Under the pieces are notes generated by a model, which was not told the DNA's origin, did no database searches, and worked only from the letters and a program-made list of their open reading frames with translations. Below are positions 37,473 to 41,089 of a DNA stretch of 41,089 nucleotides, one piece after another. A program made the translations under genes and the position numbers. Position 1 is the first letter of the stretch, and each line of letters opens with the position of its first letter. Origin of the DNA: an uncultured Alistipes sp. Its GTDB lineage: Bacteria > Bacteroidota > Bacteroidia > Bacteroidales > Rikenellaceae. Location of the stretch: the NCBI GenBank assembly GCA_947178025.1, contig CAMWWU010000002.1, forward strand, positions 1 to 41,089. The letters are read 5' to 3'.

Positions 37473-37772
37473 TCACCCGTGCAGGGTGTTCAGGTAGGCG
37501 TCGATCTCGGCGTCCATCGCTTCGATCTGCCTCAGTTCGCCTTCGTCCACTTCGTGACTGCGTTTCAGATCGACGTTCGCAATGGCGAATTTCAGCGCCG
37601 CCATTGAGAGATAGTCCTGATCCGTCCAGTTCTTGAAATTGTTCTGTTTTATCAGCTTGAGGTATTTGTTCACCTCCCGCTCGGCCAGCCGGTATACCTC
37701 CTCCTTTTCGCTCTCGATGTTGAGCGAATAGCTTTTGCCTGCTATCTTGAGCGTGATCGCCTGCTGTGCCAT
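37473..37772 (-). CDS. zapA: Cell division protein ZapA
   Basis: MAQQAITLKIAGKSYSLNIESEKEEVYRLAEREVNKYLKLIKQ... is ZapA-like. Confidence 0.87.
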   Translation of the reverse strand: MAQQAITLKIAGKSYSLNIESEKEEVYRLAEREVNKYLKLIKQNNFKNWTDQDYLSMAALKFAIANVDLKRSHEVDEGELRQIEAMDAEIDAYLNTLHG

Positions 37773-37787
37773 GGTTTCGTCGTTCGT

Positions 37788-38102
37788 TTATCGTTCGTCG
37801 TCGTTCGTCGCTCCGGGGCTTCCGAGCAGCGCGATGCACTTGTCGACCTCCCGCATAAGACGGTTGACGCGGGCCCGCGCTTTCTCCCGGTTGCGATCTC
37901 CTCCCGCCAGCCCGTCGGTCAGCTGCATGCGGGCGAGTTCGGTGTCGAGCTCCCGGATGCGCTCGCGCAACGAGCGGTTCTCTGCTTTCAGCGCATCGCG
38001 TTCGCCGGTGAGTTCCGTGCAGAGGCCCGACAACCGTCTGTGGTCGTCGATGAGCTGCCGGATACGGCCCCCGAGGTTCGCTATGACGCTTTTTTCAGCC
38101 AT
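37788..38102 (-). CDS. Small coiled-coil protein, possibly ZapB-like
   Basis: 104 aa with a heptad-rich segment (LIDDHRRLSGLCTELTGERDALKAENRSLRERIRELDTELARM), immediately upstream of zapA. Confidence 0.75.
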   Translation of the reverse strand: MAEKSVIANLGGRIRQLIDDHRRLSGLCTELTGERDALKAENRSLRERIRELDTELARMQLTDGLAGGDRNREKARARVNRLMREVDKCIALLGSPGATNDDER

Positions 38103-38434
38103 TGACTTTGGGATGAGTCCCGGTTCAGGGTCGAAGATACGGTTGAGCCGGGAGCAAAGTCCGGTTTATCTGCGGTTTTTGCCGGGGCCCGGTACCTAAG
38201 ACGGAGTAAAGATACGAATAAGAACCCGAAAAAACAAATTTAGCGATCGGGGCTGCCGTGATTATATGCTCCGATACGCTCCGTTTCCGGCCTGCAATCG
38301 TTTCATTCGGACGATGTTGCCCTCGGCTCCGCGTTTCGGGGGCGGGGCGGTCGAACCTCCTTTCGGGCGGGGCCGGGCACCGGATTCGCCCTTCCTCCCT
38401 GCGGAGAGCCGCAGCGGGGCCCGGCTGCCGGCAG

Positions 38435-39730
38435 CTATTTCCGGATCGTGGCGTAGAGGTCGTAGTCGGCGGCCGTCTCGATCTTTGCGTCGTAGAACCG
38501 GCCCCGCAGCAGACGCCGCTCCGATGCCGGAATCAGGATCTCCTGATCTACCTCGGGCGAGTCGTATTGCGTGCGACCGACGTAGAAGTCGCCCTGCCGC
38601 GAGTCGATCACCACCCGTTCGGTGCGTCCCACGCGGCGGCGGTTGTTGTCGAGCGAGATCTCCTGTTGGAGCGCCATGATGCGCTCCACGCGCTCCTGCT
38701 TGACCGCTTCCGGCACGTCGTCGCGGAGCTGCTCGGCCGAGTAGGTTCCCTCCTCTTCGGAGTAGGGGAAGACGCCGAGCCGTTCGAAGCGCACGTCGCG
38801 CACGAACTGCATCAGCTCCTCGAAGTCGGCCTCCGTCTCCCCGGGGTAGCCTACGAGCAGCGTGGTGCGGATCGCCAGGTCGGGAATCGCGTCGCGGAGC
38901 CGCCGGACGAGGGCGTAGGCCTCCTCCTTGGTGTGGCGGCGGCGCATCGAGGCGAGCTGGGCGTCGGAGATGTGCTGGAACGGAATGTCGAGGTATTTGC
39001 AGATCTTGGGCTCTTCGGCCATGGCCCGGATCACGTCGTCGGGGAATGCCGCGGGGTAGGCGTAGTGGAGACGGATCCACTCGATGCCCTCGATGCGGCA
39101 GAGGCGGCGCAGCAGCTCGCCGAGGCGGCGTTCGCCGTAGAGATCCACGCCGTAGTAGGTCGTGTCCTGCGCGATGACGATCAGCTCGCGAACTCCCCGG
39201 GCGGCGAGCTTGCGGGCCTCCTCTTCGAGCTCCTCCATGGGGACCGAAACGTGCCGGCCCCGGATGAGGGGTATGGCGCAGTAGCCGCACATCCAGTTGC
39301 AACCCTCCGAGATCTTCAGGTAGGCGTAGTGCTTCGGGGTCGTCAGGTGGCGTTCGGTGGCGAGCTCCGGGGCTTCGCAGGCGCCCAGGGCCCGGACGAT
39401 GCCGTCCCACGTGCGGGCGCCGAAGTAGTCGTCGACCTCGGGGATCTCGGCGCGCAGCTCGTCGGCGTAGCGCTCCGCGAGGCAGCCGATGACGAAGAGC
39501 CGTTCGATTTTCCCGGCCTGCTTGGCTGCTGCGGCCCGCAGGATCATTTCGATCGACTCCTGCTTGGCGTCGCCGATGAATCCGCAGGTGTTGATGACGA
39601 CGACCTTGGCGTCGGTGCGGTCGCTGTCGAAGAGTACTTCGTAGCCTGCGGCCGCGAGGCGGGCCATCAGGTGTTCGCTGTCGACGGTGTTCTTCGAGCA
39701 GCCGAGCGTAATGACGTTAATTTTTTTCAT
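38435..39730 (-). CDS. rimO: Ribosomal protein uS12 methylthiotransferase
   Basis: MKKINVITLGCSKNTVDSEHLMARL..., radical SAM ISEGCNWMCGYCAIPLIRG, TRAM-like C-terminus. Confidence 0.96.
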   Translation of the reverse strand: MKKINVITLGCSKNTVDSEHLMARLAAAGYEVLFDSDRTDAKVVVINTCGFIGDAKQESIEMILRAAAAKQAGKIERLFVIGCLAERYADELRAEIPEVDDYFGARTWDGIVRALGACEAPELATERHLTTPKHYAYLKISEGCNWMCGYCAIPLIRGRHVSVPMEELEEEARKLAARGVRELIVIAQDTTYYGVDLYGERRLGELLRRLCRIEGIEWIRLHYAYPAAFPDDVIRAMAEEPKICKYLDIPFQHISDAQLASMRRRHTKEEAYALVRRLRDAIPDLAIRTTLLVGYPGETEADFEELMQFVRDVRFERLGVFPYSEEEGTYSAEQLRDDVPEAVKQERVERIMALQQEISLDNNRRRVGRTERVVIDSRQGDFYVGRTQYDSPEVDQEILIPASERRLLRGRFYDAKIETAADYDLYATIRK

Positions 39731-40715
39731 CGCCGAACAGTGCGTCTACGAACTCTTTGCGGTCGAAAATGCGCAGGTGGTCGATCCCCTCGCCGATGCC
39801 GATGTAGCGCACCGGAATGCGGAACTGGTCGCTGATGCCGATCACCACGCCGCCTTTGGCCGTGCCGTCGAGCTTGGTGATGGCCAGCGAGGTGACCTGC
39901 GTGGCCTGCGTGAACTGCCGGGCCTGCTCGAAGGCGTTCTGCCCCGTCGAGCCGTCGAGCACGAGCATCACTTCGTGCGGCGCCGAGGGGATCACCTTCG
40001 ACATGACGTTGCGGATCTTCGTCAGCTCGTTCATCAGGCCGATCTTGTTGTGCAGGCGGCCTGCCGTGTCGATCAGCACCACGTCGGCGCCGTTGGCCTT
40101 GGCCGAAGAGAGCGTGTCGAAAGCCACCGAGGCGGGGTCCGAACCCATCTCCTGACGGATCATCGTGGCGCCGGCGCGGTCGGCCCATACCTTGAGCTGG
40201 TCGATGGCGGCGGCGCGGAACGTGTCGGCGGCTCCGATCCAGACCTTGCGTCCGGCTTTGGTGAGCTGTGCGGCGAGCTTGCCGATCGTGGTGGTCTTGC
40301 CCGCGCCGTTGACGCCGACGACCATCACCACGTAGGGCTCGCCCTCGCGGGCGTCGAGTCCGAAGTTTTCGGCCGAGCCCTGGGCCTGCTCCAGCAGCTC
40401 GGCGACCTCCTCGCGCAGGATCGACTGCAATTCGGAGGTGTTCATGTATTTGTCGCGGGCCACGCGCTCCTTGATGCGGCGGATGATCTTCACGGTCGTA
40501 TCCACGCCCACGTCGGAGGTGATGAGCACCTCTTCCAGGTCGTCGAGCACGTCGGCGTCGACCGTCGAGCGGCCCGCTACGGCGCGCGCCAGCTTCGAGA
40601 AGAGGCCCGTCTTGGTCTTTTCGAGCCCTGCGGAGAGCTCCTCCTGCCGCTTCTCGGCCTCCTGCGGATCCGATGCGGTCTGCTGCTTCTTTCTGAAGAT
40701 ATCGAAAAATGCCAT
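39717..40715 (-). CDS. ftsY: Signal recognition particle receptor FtsY
   Basis: VGVNGAGKTTTIGKLAAQ, AADTFRAAAIDQL, VVLIDTAGRLHNK, TKLDGTAKGG. Start trimmed to MAFFDIFRKK. Confidence 0.97.
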   Translation of the reverse strand: MAFFDIFRKKQQTASDPQEAEKRQEELSAGLEKTKTGLFSKLARAVAGRSTVDADVLDDLEEVLITSDVGVDTTVKIIRRIKERVARDKYMNTSELQSILREEVAELLEQAQGSAENFGLDAREGEPYVVMVVGVNGAGKTTTIGKLAAQLTKAGRKVWIGAADTFRAAAIDQLKVWADRAGATMIRQEMGSDPASVAFDTLSSAKANGADVVLIDTAGRLHNKIGLMNELTKIRNVMSKVIPSAPHEVMLVLDGSTGQNAFEQARQFTQATQVTSLAITKLDGTAKGGVVIGISDQFRIPVRYIGIGEGIDHLRIFDRKEFVDALFGDEKN

Positions 40716-40793
40716 GTATTGCGGATGTGTTTGTCGACGTCCGAACGATGCAAGCGCGATGCCCGCTTGTCCGCGACGCCGGTTTATCAACGG

Positions 40794-40801
40794 CAAAAGT
40801 A
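40794..40801 (-). promoter_or_regulatory. Putative -7 box TACTTTTG for ftsY-rimO
   Basis: Minus-strand TAnnTTTG upstream of ftsY; it also argues against the longer 40796 start. Confidence 0.55.
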
Positions 40802-40855
40802 AGCAAAAATGCCGGATTATCCCCCTGAGCGGGTTGCGATTTCTGATTTTTTGTC

Positions 40856-40863
40856 TATCTTTG
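40856..40863 (+). promoter_or_regulatory. Putative -7 box TATCTTTG for tRNA-Leu
   Basis: TATCTTTG ending 10 nt before the tRNA 5' end. Confidence 0.65.
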
Positions 40864-40873
40864 TCCTACCCGA

Positions 40874-40955
40874 GCGGATATGGTGTAATTGGTAGCCACG
40901 TCAGACTTAGGATCTGATGCCTTACGGCGTGGGGGTTCGAGTCCCTTTATCCGCA
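40874..40955 (+). tRNA. tRNA-Leu (anticodon UAG)
   Basis: Acceptor GCGGATA/TATCCGC, anticodon arm CAGA-CTTAGGA-TCTG, long variable arm, T-loop GGTTCGAGTCC; CCA not encoded. Confidence 0.93.
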
Positions 40956-41089
40956 CGAAAAACAGGAGGATTGAGAAATCAATTCTCTTTTCTTTTGCCG
41001 GTCAGCGAGTTGCAGCAGAATATCGTTTCAAGCCGTTAACGGTCTGTTAACCGAACTTCTGCACTGTCTTGCAGTAATTTTCCCTTGAT

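Noticed and set aside
38258-39835. 525-aa plus-strand ORF over rimO
   Set aside because: Antisense shadow of rimO with no supporting motifs.
40956-41089. Sequence after tRNA-Leu checked for an integrase attachment site or further tRNA
   Set aside because: No duplicated tRNA 3' end, integrase or second tRNA is visible before the window ends.

Overview
The window looks like a GC-rich Bacteroidales chromosome segment, probably Alistipes/Rikenellaceae-like. That is inferred from TAnnTTTG promoter boxes and gene content; no taxonomic search was run. About 40 credible genes are present, mostly core metabolism and envelope biogenesis, with no prophage, transposase, CRISPR array or rRNA. From left to right: (1) a minus-strand thiamine operon led by a TPP riboswitch: thiS, tenI-like, thiE, thiG, thiH, thiF, SAM methyltransferase, tenA, thiD, with no thiC. 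(2) A MotA/ExbB-like membrane protein divergent from a membrane-anchored LytTR regulator. (3) A zinc-ribbon protein, an alpha/beta hydrolase and dapF. (4) A nitroreductase and a TamL-like lipoprotein of the BamA/TamA superfamily. (5) An AraC regulator, then uppS-bamA-skp-skp and nadK. (6) pdxJ, an SGNH hydrolase and a CCA-adding enzyme. (7) A GH29 fucosidase and a serine-type sulfatase. (8) frr, TlpA-like, YcxB-like, pyrH. (9) dxs and a lipocalin. (10) A radical SAM protein, a small WGDG lipoprotein and a C10 (SpeB-like) protease. (11) DUF805, rny, a 6S-like RNA, zapA, a coiled-coil protein, rimO, ftsY and tRNA-Leu(UAG). The items most worth a second look are the 70-bp duplication of the rny 3' end around a 70-bp spacer containing a palindrome, the methyltransferase inside a thiC-less thiamine operon, the 8-bp tandem repeat between tamL and the AraC gene, the probable near-leaderless transcripts, and the small lipoprotein beside the C10 protease. 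I did not find strong evidence for a wholly new system.
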